A stretch of 10,000 nt of DNA from Chloroflexota bacterium (lineage in GTDB: Bacteria; Chloroflexota; Anaerolineae; Anaerolineales; Villigracilaceae): assembly GCA_020217065.1 (NCBI GenBank), contig JAIWOB010000026.1, positions 1 through 10,000 on the forward strand, read 5' to 3'. Below, in pieces: positions 1 to 6,398 of this stretch. The position numbers and the translations under genes were made by a program. The stretch's first letter is position 1; the number at the start of each line of letters is the position of its first letter. The notes under the pieces were generated by a model. The model saw only the letters and a list, made by a program, of their open reading frames with translations. It was not told where the DNA came from and searched no databases.

Positions 1-58
1 TATGGGTTTGTTGATACGCCTCCACATTTTGGGCGTTTTCATGCCTTAAGTCATCCAG

Positions 59-98
59 CCTGATGGGTATATACATACCTGTCAGGTTTTTTTATTTT
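59..98 (+). terminator. Hairpin plus T-tract ahead of the aminotransferase gene
   Basis: Arms CCTGATGGGTAT (59-70) and ATACCTGTCAGG (75-86) pair over 12 positions with one G-T wobble and one mismatch, around a 4-nt loop. Seven T's follow at 87-93 and four more at 95-98. This is the form of a rho-independent terminator for a gene to the left. Frames 1 and 2 stay open from the left edge to stops at 61-63 and 47-49, so a gene tail is possible but cannot be shown. The same palindrome could instead be an operator, because it lies only 27 nt before the next start codon and contains an AT-rich centre. Confidence 0.5.
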
Positions 99-113
99 GG
101 ACAAGGAGATTGA

Positions 114-1355
114 ATGCAAACACCCTGGGAGTATCGTTACGCTCATCGCACGCAGAAAATGGGGAGCTCCGTCATCCGTGAACTGTTGAAACTCACCGAA
201 CAGCCCGACATTATTTCCTTTGCCGGTGGGCTGCCCGCCCCTGAAGTTTTCCCAGTCAAAGAATTTCAGGAAGCGTGCAATACGGTGCTGCGGGACCACG
301 GCGCGCAAGCCCTGCAATACAGCACAACCGAAGGCTACCTGCCCTTGCGCGAAATGATTGCGCGGCATAACGCCCGCTATAGCGTGCGGGTGACCGCCGA
401 GAACATCATGATTACCTCCGGTTCGCAGCAGGCGCTGGATTTCATCGGCAGGCTGTTCATCAATCGCGGAGATTATATCGTGGTTGAATCGCCCACTTAC
501 CTGGGCGCATTGCAGGCGTGGAACGCCTACGGCGCGCAATACATCTCCGTGCCGTCCGATGAAAACGGCATGATAATGGATTACCTCGAAGAAGCGCTGC
601 GCATCGGTCCCAAGTTTATTTACGTGCTTCCCAATTTCCAAAATCCATCCGGCTCGACTTTGAGCCTGGAACGCCGCAAGCGTCTCGTGCTGCTTGCCGA
701 CCAGTATGGCGTTCCGATTGTGGAAGACGACCCGTATGGTCAGCTGCGCTTTGACGGCGACCATATCCCTTCGGTGGCGACTCTCGACAGCCGTTATCGC
801 AACGACCACGACGGAGAATATACGGGCAACGTTATCTACCTCAGTACCTTTTCGAAATTGCTCGCTCCCGGGCTGCGCCTTGCCTGGGTCATCGCGCCGC
901 CGCAAGTCATTCGTAAATTGGTGATGACCAAGCAAGCCGCCGATTTGCATACCTCTTCCTTCAATCAACATGTCGCTTATGAAGTCGCCAAAGGCGGTTT
1001 TTTAGACGAACATGTGAAAATTATCCGCGCCACCTATAAAGAACGCCGCGATGTAATGATTGAAATGATGGAAGAGATGTTTCCGCCTGAAGTCGTCTGG
1101 AGCAAGCCCCAGGGCGGCATGTTCCTATGGAGTAAACTTCCCGAAAACGTGGACGCAGCCGAAGTCTTGAAAGTGGCTATACAGCGCAAGGTGGCTTTTG
1201 TGCCGGGCGAAGCGTTCCATCCCAACGGCGGCGGAAAGAACACCATGCGGATTAATTTCTCGTTTTCCAGCCCGGAGAATATCCGCGAAGGCATTGCCAG
1301 ACTTGGCTTGACTTTAAAGGAGGCGCTGGCGGTCGAGCAGGGAGAACCGGTCTGA
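114..1355 (+). CDS. PLP-dependent aminotransferase, fold type I (LysN/2-aminoadipate transaminase-like)
   Basis: A 413-aa cytoplasmic aminotransferase that would transfer an amino group between an amino acid and a 2-oxo acid using pyridoxal phosphate. Visible family landmarks are FAGGLPAPEVFP (36-47), the SGSQQALD cofactor-phosphate region (102-109), NFQNPSG (174-180, Asn177), EDDPYG with Asp205 and Tyr208 (contacts to the PLP ring), STFSK with the Schiff-base Lys248, and MRINFS with Arg379 for the substrate carboxylate. Length and motif order match LysN, the 2-aminoadipate/alpha-amino-acid aminotransferase group; related proteins act on leucine, aromatic amino acids or kynurenine, so the substrate is not fixed. 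There is no N-terminal winged helix, so it is not a MocR regulator. The start is supported by AAGGAG at 103-108, five bases before ATG. It appears monocistronic and converges with moaA, so context does not narrow the substrate. Confidence 0.93.
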   Translation: MQTPWEYRYAHRTQKMGSSVIRELLKLTEQPDIISFAGGLPAPEVFPVKEFQEACNTVLRDHGAQALQYSTTEGYLPLREMIARHNARYSVRVTAENIMITSGSQQALDFIGRLFINRGDYIVVESPTYLGALQAWNAYGAQYISVPSDENGMIMDYLEEALRIGPKFIYVLPNFQNPSGSTLSLERRKRLVLLADQYGVPIVEDDPYGQLRFDGDHIPSVATLDSRYRNDHDGEYTGNVIYLSTFSKLLAPGLRLAWVIAPPQVIRKLVMTKQAADLHTSSFNQHVAYEVAKGGFLDEHVKIIRATYKERRDVMIEMMEEMFPPEVVWSKPQGGMFLWSKLPENVDAAEVLKVAIQRKVAFVPGEAFHPNGGGKNTMRINFSFSSPENIREGIARLGLTLKEALAVEQGEPV

Positions 1356-1370
1356 AATTTTCCCCATAGC

Positions 1371-1408
1371 AAAAAAGTGACCCCTCAAGCAGAGCGGGTC
1401 GCTTTTTT
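1371..1408. terminator. Bidirectional rho-independent terminator between convergent genes
   Basis: Arms AAAAAAGTGACCC (1371-1383) and GGGTCGCTTTTTT (1396-1408) pair over 13 positions with one G-T wobble and a 12-nt loop. The stem ends in A6 and T6 runs, so each strand has a GC stem followed by U's. It sits between the aminotransferase stop (1355) and the moaA stop (1424), where a shared terminator is expected. Confidence 0.85.
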
Positions 1409-1423
1409 ATCAAAGCGCGTTTC

Positions 1424-2404
1424 CTAGCCGCCGATTTCGCTCATGGCGCGGTTAAGCGGGATAAAGCCTTCCGCAAGACCATGCCCCCAGGGCTTATCCC
1501 AGATTCCGTTGAGGATAAGACGCCGCAGTTCTTCGAACGACGCCCCAGCCCGCAGCGGCGTAAGCAAATCCACTTCCTTTTCCCGCAACAGACACAGGCG
1601 CAATTTCCCGTCGGAGGTGAGGCGGGCTCGCGTGCAGTCCGCGCAGAATGGATGGGTAACCGACGAAATAAAGCCCACGTTGCCTTTTGCGCCGCGAATA
1701 TGAAAAACCTGCGCCTCGCCGTCAAGCCTGCCTTCGTTGGAGACTTCCAATTTTCCAAATTCGGATTCGATGTGCTGGCGAATCTGCGCCATGGTGACCA
1801 CTTGATTGACCTGCAAATCGGTTGCGCTGGCGAAGGGCATCATTTCGATGAAGCGCACCTGCCAGGGACGCTCAATGGTCAGGGCGGCAAGGTCTACCAT
1901 GTCTTCTTCGTTGTATCCCTTTACCGCCACCGCGTTGATTTTGATGGGAGCCAATCTAGCCTTTTCCGCCGCAAGAATACCTTCCCACACGTCCTCTAAT
2001 TTTCCCCAGCGCGTGAGACGCTTAAATTTTTCAGGATTCAACGTGTCAATGCTGACGTTCACGCGCTGTAAGCCTGCCGCCGCAAGAGGCTGAGCCAGTT
2101 TTTTAAGCAGCAATCCATTGGTCGTCATGGAAACGGAGCGGACGCCCTCGGTGGACGCGATGCCGCGCACCAATTCCACCACATTCGCGCGGACGGTCGG
2201 CTCGCCGCCTGTCAACCTGATTTTGTCGAAGCCAAACCCGGCGAAAAGACGGGTGAAAAACAAGATTTCGTCGTCTTGCATCAGGTCGGCGTTCGGCTGG
2301 AAGGTCATATCTTCCGCCATACAATAGACGCAGCGCAAATTACAGTGGTCCGTAAGACTAATGCGCAGGTAGTGAATGTTGCGTCCAAAACGGTCAATTG
2401 CCAT
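1424..2404 (-). CDS. moaA: GTP 3',8-cyclase MoaA (radical SAM, molybdenum cofactor step 1)
   Basis: MoaA is a cytoplasmic radical SAM enzyme that converts GTP to 3',8-cyclo-7,8-dihydro-GTP, the first step of molybdopterin synthesis, together with MoaC. The 326-aa protein has the N-terminal CxxxCxxC cluster site (Cys21, Cys25, Cys28), the SAM-contacting GGEP (66-69), and the second, GTP-binding cluster site Cys254, Cys257 and Cys271 in the typical CxxC-13-C spacing. It ends in the conserved double glycine (MSEIGG), so the protein is complete. I chose ATG at 2404: it begins right at the family N-terminus, has AGGA at 2414-2411 with six bases of spacing, and gives the usual length. An in-frame ATG at 2500 would add 32 residues unlike the family. 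No other moa, moe or mob gene is in the window. It is divergent from the PIN-TRAM gene and convergent with the aminotransferase. Confidence 0.96.
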   Translation of the reverse strand: MAIDRFGRNIHYLRISLTDHCNLRCVYCMAEDMTFQPNADLMQDDEILFFTRLFAGFGFDKIRLTGGEPTVRANVVELVRGIASTEGVRSVSMTTNGLLLKKLAQPLAAAGLQRVNVSIDTLNPEKFKRLTRWGKLEDVWEGILAAEKARLAPIKINAVAVKGYNEEDMVDLAALTIERPWQVRFIEMMPFASATDLQVNQVVTMAQIRQHIESEFGKLEVSNEGRLDGEAQVFHIRGAKGNVGFISSVTHPFCADCTRARLTSDGKLRLCLLREKEVDLLTPLRAGASFEELRRLILNGIWDKPWGHGLAEGFIPLNRAMSEIGG

Positions 2405-2435
2405 AGGAAATCCTGTCCGACACCGAGTAAAGTGA

Positions 2436-2531
2436 AATTTGACGCTTTTTTGCGAGTCGCGCGCCAAAATAACGCTAAAATATGAAGATGGCGTTTGCAA
2501 ATTATAACAATATTATATGAATTTGACGCTT
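2436..2531. repeat. Direct repeat AATTTGACGCTT flanking the moaA promoter
   Basis: Two perfect 12-bp copies of AATTTGACGCTT occur at 2436-2447 and 2520-2531, 84 bp apart in the same orientation. They bracket the two minus-strand -10 boxes. A shorter look-alike, AATTGACGAAG, overlaps the -35 element of the divergent gene at 2534-2544. The placement suggests binding sites for a regulator of the divergent pair, but chance repetition in AT-rich DNA is not excluded. Confidence 0.4.
2501..2517 (-). promoter_or_regulatory. Probable moaA promoter, two TATAAT boxes
   Basis: Reading the minus strand, perfect TATAAT hexamers occur at 2517-2512 and 2506-2501. Either would place a transcript start roughly 85-100 nt before the moaA ATG. 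No good -35 hexamer is seen at the standard spacing for either box, so an activator may be needed or the assignment may be off by one box. Confidence 0.4.
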
Positions 2532-2535
2532 CCAA

Positions 2536-2564
2536 TTGACGAAGATTTACACCCATGCTATGAT
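2536..2564 (+). promoter_or_regulatory. Sigma70-type promoter of the PIN-TRAM gene, extended -10
   Basis: TTGACG (2536-2541) and TATGAT (2559-2564) are separated by 17 bp, with an extended -10 TGC at 2556-2558. Each hexamer matches consensus at five of six positions. The expected start near 2571 gives a leader of about 90 nt before ATG at 2660. This also argues against the in-frame TTG at 2570 as a start codon. Confidence 0.75.
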
Positions 2565-2598
2565 GAAGTTTGTCTTTATTTGAGTCATATTTTTTTTC

Positions 2599-2637
2599 CG
2601 CGCCGCCTTTTGAGGTCTGGGAACTGCGGACGGCGCG
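2599..2637 (+). promoter_or_regulatory. Leader stem-loop upstream of the PIN-TRAM gene
   Basis: CGCGCCG (2599-2605) and CGGCGCG (2631-2637) form a perfect 7-bp GC stem around a 25-nt loop inside the predicted 5' leader. It is preceded by seven T's (2591-2597) and followed by ACCTTTTAT, so it resembles a weak terminator or an mRNA-stabilising hairpin. It ends ten bases before the ribosome binding site. No known riboswitch class is recognised. Confidence 0.4.
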
Positions 2638-2659
2638 ACCTTTTATCAAAGGAGTTTTT

Positions 2660-3745
2660 ATGAGTTTTGAATTCATTCTGCGAGTTATTGGAATGGTAGT
2701 CATGGGGATAGGAGGCGGGGTTTGGGGGTTTCAGCTTGCGGTTGACAACCCTGGCGTGGTGGACGCCTATGTAGTGACTTCCGTTTTTGCGCTGGTGGGG
2801 GCGCTGACGGGGTTGGTGTTAACGCCATATTTCACGACCCGCCCCGCGCGCGCCTTGCGCGCTTTGTTCGGAAGAATGTCCGCTGAAAGTTTATTCGCCG
2901 GTTTGGTCGGGTTGGTGGTCGGCTTATTGATTGCCACCCTCTTGACTTTTCCGCTTTCCATGTTGCCGAAGCCCTTCAGCCAGGCGCTTCCTTTTGTCGC
3001 CGTCGTCGTTTTTTCCTATTTTGGCGTTTCCCTTTTTCTCCTGCGGCAGGGAGACCTGATGGGGCTGTTGAGCGCCCTCAGCGGACGGAACGGCGAAGGC
3101 GGTTCTTCCTCGTCGTGGAGCAACCTCAACCGCACTATTCTGCTGGACACCAGCGTCATTATTGACGGGCGCGTGGCGGATATTGCCCGTACGGGTTTTC
3201 TGCCCGGCACTCTTCTCATCCCCCGCTTTGTGCTGAACGAACTGCAGTACATCGCCGACTCTCCTGATGGAATGCGCCGCCAACGCGGGCGTCGCGGTAT
3301 GGAGGTCCTTGCCGAGTTGCAAAAACTTCCCAACGTTCTTGTCCGCGTGTCGGATATTAATGTGGACGGCGTGCGCGAAGTGGACGATAAACTCGTCGTT
3401 CTCGGCAAGCAGCTCAAAAGCCCCGTCTTGACCAACGACTATAACCTCAACCGCATCGCTGAGTTGCAGGGCGTAACCGTGCTGAATATCAACGAACTGG
3501 CGAACGCCGTCAAGTCGGTGGTGCTGCCTGGCGAAACCCTGCGCATTAACATCATTCAAGAAGGCAAGGAGCAAAGCCAGGGCGTCGGTTATATGGACGA
3601 CGGCACGATGGTAGTGGTCGAAAACGGCAAGGAATATATTGGAGAATATAGGGACGTGAACATCACCAAAGTCCTGCAAACCGCCGCCGGGCGCATGATT
3701 TTTGGGCGCGTGGAAGAGGAGCATAACGGCAAGAAGAAAAAGTGA
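2660..3745 (+). CDS. yacL: YacL-type membrane protein with PIN nuclease and TRAM domains
   Basis: A 361-aa protein with four predicted membrane helices (about residues 5-27, 37-57, 76-98 and 107-129), then a cytoplasmic PIN domain (about 158-282) and a C-terminal TRAM domain (about 286-350). The PIN acidic residues are visible: Asp163 in LLDTSVIID, Glu194 in LNELQ, Asp242/Asp243 in VDDKLV and Asp260 in LTNDYN, so metal-dependent RNase activity is plausible. TRAM is an RNA-binding fold. Order, length and topology match Bacillus subtilis YacL, whose substrate I do not regard as settled. ATG at 2660 was chosen because AAAGGAG (2648-2654) lies five bases upstream; an in-frame TTG at 2570 coincides with the predicted transcript start. 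The next gene is cysS; yacL and cysS also lie near each other in Bacillus. The lysine-rich tail may contact RNA. Confidence 0.9.
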   Translation: MSFEFILRVIGMVVMGIGGGVWGFQLAVDNPGVVDAYVVTSVFALVGALTGLVLTPYFTTRPARALRALFGRMSAESLFAGLVGLVVGLLIATLLTFPLSMLPKPFSQALPFVAVVVFSYFGVSLFLLRQGDLMGLLSALSGRNGEGGSSSSWSNLNRTILLDTSVIIDGRVADIARTGFLPGTLLIPRFVLNELQYIADSPDGMRRQRGRRGMEVLAELQKLPNVLVRVSDINVDGVREVDDKLVVLGKQLKSPVLTNDYNLNRIAELQGVTVLNINELANAVKSVVLPGETLRINIIQEGKEQSQGVGYMDDGTMVVVENGKEYIGEYRDVNITKVLQTAAGRMIFGRVEEEHNGKKKK

Positions 3746-3765
3746 CGCCATTGGGTTTCCGGCGC

Positions 3766-3800
3766 AGCAGGGCGCAGTATTTTGCGCCCTGCTTTGTTTC
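3766..3800 (+). terminator. Rho-independent terminator after the PIN-TRAM gene
   Basis: AGCAGGGCGCA (3766-3776) and TGCGCCCTGCT (3783-3793) form a perfect 11-bp GC-rich stem with a 6-nt loop, followed by TTGTTTCCCC. The T-tract is interrupted, but the stem is strong and starts 20 bp after the stop codon. It separates the PIN-TRAM gene from cysS. Confidence 0.75.
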
Positions 3801-3806
3801 CCCTTT

Positions 3807-3855
3807 TCGACCGGCTTTGTCTGCGGTTAAAATAACTTAACTTGGGCTAAAATAA
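3807..3855 (+). promoter_or_regulatory. Probable cysS promoter region
   Basis: After the terminator, TAAAATAA occurs twice (3828-3835 and 3848-3855), exactly 20 bp apart, and each copy contains a -10-like TAAAAT. A weak -35 candidate, TTCGAC (3807-3812 by reading), sits about 16 bp before the first. The second box has only a poor -35 match. I see no T-box specifier or antiterminator motif in this 146-bp gap, so tRNA-sensing control is not supported. Confidence 0.35.
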
Positions 3856-3891
3856 GAAAATCGTCAATCAGTTCGCGAAAGAAGAGAAATT

Positions 3892-5289
3892 ATGTTAAAA
3901 ATCTACAACACCCTCACCCGCAAAACCGAAGAATTCCAAACCCTGGAACCCAATCTCGTCAAAATGTACGTGTGCGGCGTGACGGTCTATAACGATGCGC
4001 ACGTCGGACACGCGATGTCGGCGCTGGTCTTTGATATTATCCGCCGTTATTTGGAATATCGCGGATACGCGGTGCGGCATGTGATGAACTATACCGACGT
4101 GGACGACAAAATCATCGCCCGCGCCAATCAACTTGGCGAAGACCCTCTCAAACTTTCGCAGCGTTACATCGAGGATTACGCCCGCGATTTGAAGGCGCTC
4201 AACGTGCTGCCTCCCACTTCCACCCCTCAAGTCAGCAAAACCATGCCGCTTATCATCCAGTTTATCGAAGGATTGATTGAAAAGGGACACGCCTACGCCG
4301 CGCCTAACGGCGACGTGTATTTCAGCGTTACAAGCGACGAAGACTACGGCAAACTTTCGGGACGAAAATTGGAAGAGATGCAGGCGGGCGCGCGCATTGA
4401 GGTTGGAGAAGCCAAGACCCACCCGATGGATTTCGCGCTTTGGAAAGCCGCCAAGGAAGGCGAAATCTCATGGGACAGTCCGTGGGGCAGGGGGCGTCCG
4501 GGCTGGCATATTGAATGCTCCGCCATGAATCTTGCGGAACTTGGCGAACAAATTGATATTCACGGCGGCGGCAACGACTTGGTTTTTCCTCATCATGAAA
4601 ACGAGATTGCTCAAAGCGAATGCTACACCGGCAAACCCTTTGCCCGCTATTGGGTGCATAACGGCATGTTGCAGCTGGGCGGAGAGAAAATGTCCAAATC
4701 CATGGGCAACATGGTGACCATCAAACAATTCCTCGCAAAACGCGAAGCCGATGTGATGCGAATGTTGGTCTTAAATGGGACCTATCGCGCGCCGTTGACG
4801 TTTAACGACGAAACGCTCGATGCGGCGCAAAAAAACGTTGAACGGCTTAAATCCGCCTTGCGCCCAGCCTTCGCCTCCGCCGGCGGGCTTGCCCCCGACT
4901 CTTTATCCGCGCTGACGGCGGCGGCTGAAACCGCCAAAACCAATTTCATTGAAGCCATGGACAACGACTTCAATACCGCCGGCGCGGTCGCCGCGTTGTT
5001 CGAACTTTCGAAATCCATCAACGCCGCTCGCGATAACGGCGCAACCGGCGAACAACTCAAATCCGCGCAGGAAACCTTCCGCGAATTGGCTGGCGTTTTG
5101 GGCTTGCGTCTCGAAGAAAAGAAAGGCTCCGGCGACGCCGACGCTTTCGTCAATTTGCTGGTGGAAGTGCGCGCTGAAGTTCGAAAACAGAAACTTTGGG
5201 CGCTCTCCGACTACATCCGCGATAAATTGAAGGAACTTGGGGTGACGATTGAAGACGGTAAAGACGGAACCCAGTGGCGATATTCGTAA
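3892..5289 (+). CDS. cysS: Cysteinyl-tRNA synthetase CysS
   Basis: A class I aminoacyl-tRNA synthetase that charges tRNA-Cys with cysteine in the cytoplasm, normally as a monomer. The 465-aa length is typical. The HIGH-type signature is HVGH (37-40) and KMSKS is intact at 266-270. All four zinc ligands for cysteine selection are in place: Cys28 (MYVCGVTVY), Cys209 (GWHIECS), His234 and Glu238 (HHENE). The DALR/anticodon-binding helical region occupies about 340-465. ATG at 3892 is preceded only by a weak purine-rich AAGAGA near 3882-3887, but [10 protein letters not shown] is the family N-terminus, so the start is secure. The gene appears monocistronic, with a terminator upstream and a convergent neighbour six bases past its stop codon. 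Confidence 0.98.
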   Translation: MLKIYNTLTRKTEEFQTLEPNLVKMYVCGVTVYNDAHVGHAMSALVFDIIRRYLEYRGYAVRHVMNYTDVDDKIIARANQLGEDPLKLSQRYIEDYARDLKALNVLPPTSTPQVSKTMPLIIQFIEGLIEKGHAYAAPNGDVYFSVTSDEDYGKLSGRKLEEMQAGARIEVGEAKTHPMDFALWKAAKEGEISWDSPWGRGRPGWHIECSAMNLAELGEQIDIHGGGNDLVFPHHENEIAQSECYTGKPFARYWVHNGMLQLGGEKMSKSMGNMVTIKQFLAKREADVMRMLVLNGTYRAPLTFNDETLDAAQKNVERLKSALRPAFASAGGLAPDSLSALTAAAETAKTNFIEAMDNDFNTAGAVAALFELSKSINAARDNGATGEQLKSAQETFRELAGVLGLRLEEKKGSGDADAFVNLLVEVRAEVRKQKLWALSDYIRDKLKELGVTIEDGKDGTQWRYS

Positions 5290-5295
5290 CTGAAA

Positions 5296-6243
5296 TTATC
5301 CAGCCCGCCATCTTGCATACACCGCCTGCGAAAGCAGGCGGTTTGCGCTTTTCTCCCTGACGACCAGTTCTCCGCTCTCGGTCTTGCCCTCGTATTTTTT
5401 CATCATTTCATCCAGCGCCTGCGCCGCGTGAACGGCGGATGCGCGCACCGCGTACAGGGTGGCGACGACAAACAGCGGATTTTCGCTCAGGCAGGCGCGG
5501 CAGACCTCCAATAAATGCGGCAGGGATTTGTAGACTTCCCATATTTCGCCTTTGGGTCCGCGACCAAACTTGGGAGGGTCGAGAATGACGCCGTCGTAAC
5601 GGACTCCGCGCTTTTCCTCCCGCTGCATATACTTGACCGCGTCTTCCACAATCCAACGGATGGGGCTCGCGTCCAGTCCTGAGAGCGCTTGATTCTCCCG
5701 CGCCCAACTTACGGACTTTTTGGACGCGTCCACATGAGTGACCTGCGCTCCCGCCGCCGCCGCCGCCAAAGTCGCCAAGCCTGTGTAACCAAAGAGGTTG
5801 AGAACTTTTACGGGGCGATTCGCCCTCTGGATGAGGTCCGCCATAAAGTCCCAGTGGGCGGCTGTTTCGGGAAAGACCCCCAGGTGTCGTCCTGGGGTGG
5901 TCATCGCCCAGAATCTTAAGACCTGCCTTTCGTCTCTCAAAATCTGTTTTGGATGTTGGGACGCGAAGAGAGGGAGCGGGTAGGTCATTTCCCATTTCTC
6001 TTCAATTCGTTTGTTGAAATGCCAATGTCCGCCGCTTTCTTCCGCTGTCGGCTGGAAGACTGCGTGGGCGGCGTCCCAATCCTGTTTGGGTAGGGAGCGC
6101 TTCCATATTGCTTGCGCCTCGGGACGCGCGAATACATGCTTTCCGAAGCGTTCCAGTTTGAGACCGTCGCCCGAATCGAGCAATTCATAATCCTGCCAGT
6201 TTTTGGCTTCAAGAAGCGTAAAGGAGAAATGGGGAGAGGGCAT
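5296..6243 (-). CDS. Class I SAM-dependent methyltransferase, RlmI/RlmK-like (probable rRNA methylation)
   Basis: A 315-aa enzyme with a Rossmann-type methyltransferase core at about 145-265. Motif I is VLNLFGYTG (147-155), the acidic SAM-ribose residue is Asp172 in THVDAS, and the catalytic-type motif is LDPPKFGRG (221-229). DPPxF with FGYTG places it near the family containing RlmI and the RlmK half of RlmL, which make 5-methylcytosine or 7-methylguanine in 23S rRNA. It lacks the N-terminal PUA domain of RlmI and instead has about 110 residues beginning with YELLDSGDGLKLERFG, a segment that gives the family its own N-terminal fold. The RNA target is unknown. ATG at 6243 precedes the conserved N-terminus directly, although no strong SD is seen. 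It is divergent from mraZ and convergent with cysS. Confidence 0.82.
   Translation of the reverse strand: MPSPHFSFTLLEAKNWQDYELLDSGDGLKLERFGKHVFARPEAQAIWKRSLPKQDWDAAHAVFQPTAEESGGHWHFNKRIEEKWEMTYPLPLFASQHPKQILRDERQVLRFWAMTTPGRHLGVFPETAAHWDFMADLIQRANRPVKVLNLFGYTGLATLAAAAAGAQVTHVDASKKSVSWARENQALSGLDASPIRWIVEDAVKYMQREEKRGVRYDGVILDPPKFGRGPKGEIWEVYKSLPHLLEVCRACLSENPLFVVATLYAVRASAVHAAQALDEMMKKYEGKTESGELVVREKSANRLLSQAVYARWRAG
5321..5353 (+). terminator. Probable cysS terminator embedded in the convergent gene
   Basis: ACCGCCTGC (5321-5329) and GCAGGCGGT (5334-5342) form a perfect 9-bp stem capped by a GAAA (GNRA) loop, followed by TTGCGCTTTT on the + strand. It lies about 32 bp past the cysS stop but inside the coding end of the minus-strand methyltransferase gene. 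The T-tract is broken by GCGC, so efficiency may be moderate. Confidence 0.5.
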
Positions 6244-6294
6244 ATATGACCAATGGCGGAGTGCGGATGGTTATGAAATTAACCTGAAATTCTC

Positions 6295-6322
6295 TTGATT
6301 TTTGACTTTTTAGCAGTATAAT
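6295..6322 (+). promoter_or_regulatory. Promoter of the mraZ-led division cluster
   Basis: TTGATT (6295-6300) and a perfect TATAAT (6317-6322) are separated by 16 bp. A better-looking TTGACT at 6302-6307 is only 9 bp from the -10 box and cannot pair with it. Transcription is expected to begin near 6329, inside the MraZ repeat array. Confidence 0.7.
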
Positions 6323-6348
6323 GTGGTAGAAAGTGGTAAAAAGTGGTA
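6323..6348 (+). promoter_or_regulatory. MraZ operator: three GTGGTA repeats at 10-bp spacing
   Basis: GTGGTA occurs at 6323-6328, 6333-6338 and 6343-6348, in phase with the DNA helical turn; the spacers are A-rich between copies. MraZ proteins are known to bind three or four GTGG-type direct repeats with 10-bp period upstream of mraZ and act mainly as repressors of the dcw cluster. Here the array starts immediately after the -10 box and covers the expected transcript start, which fits autorepression. Confidence 0.88.
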
Positions 6349-6373
6349 ACGAGCGCCGGGAGACGGCGTTCGT
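6349..6373 (+). promoter_or_regulatory. Stem-loop in the mraZ leader
   Basis: ACGAGCGCCG (6349-6358) and CGGCGTTCGT (6364-6373) pair over 10 positions with one G-U wobble around the loop GGAGA. It immediately follows the last MraZ repeat and lies just upstream of the AAAGGA ribosome binding site at 6381-6386. No U-tract follows, so it is not a standard terminator. Its role is unknown. Confidence 0.5.
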
Positions 6374-6398
6374 CGCATTAAAAGGATAAACAGAACAA

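Noticed and set aside
51..971. Long open reading frame of 306 codons on the minus strand opposite the aminotransferase
   Set aside because: It is antisense to a gene with all catalytic motifs, shows no recognisable domain, and reads through the predicted hairpin region; it is a by-product of codon composition.
2405..2494. Molybdenum cofactor riboswitch in the moaA leader
   Set aside because: The ~90-nt leader could hold one, but I cannot recognise the conserved core or its helices, so I do not call it; a covariance-model search would decide.
2405..2500. In-frame upstream ATG at 2500 for moaA (32 extra residues)
   Set aside because: The extra residues do not resemble the family, whereas ATG at 2404 has AGGA at good spacing and gives a standard-length protein.
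2570..2659. In-frame TTG at 2570 as start of the PIN-TRAM protein
   Set aside because: It coincides with the predicted transcript start, has no SD, and ATG at 2660 has AAAGGAG five bases upstream.
3746..3891. T-box leader for cysS
   Set aside because: The gap is only 146 bp, its hairpin is the terminator of the preceding gene, and no T-box antiterminator sequence is visible.
3895..4422. Minus-strand open frames opposite cysS and other genes (for example 2924-3751 and 8895-9761)
   Set aside because: All lie antisense to well-supported genes, have no family motifs, and reflect the G+C composition of the coding strand.
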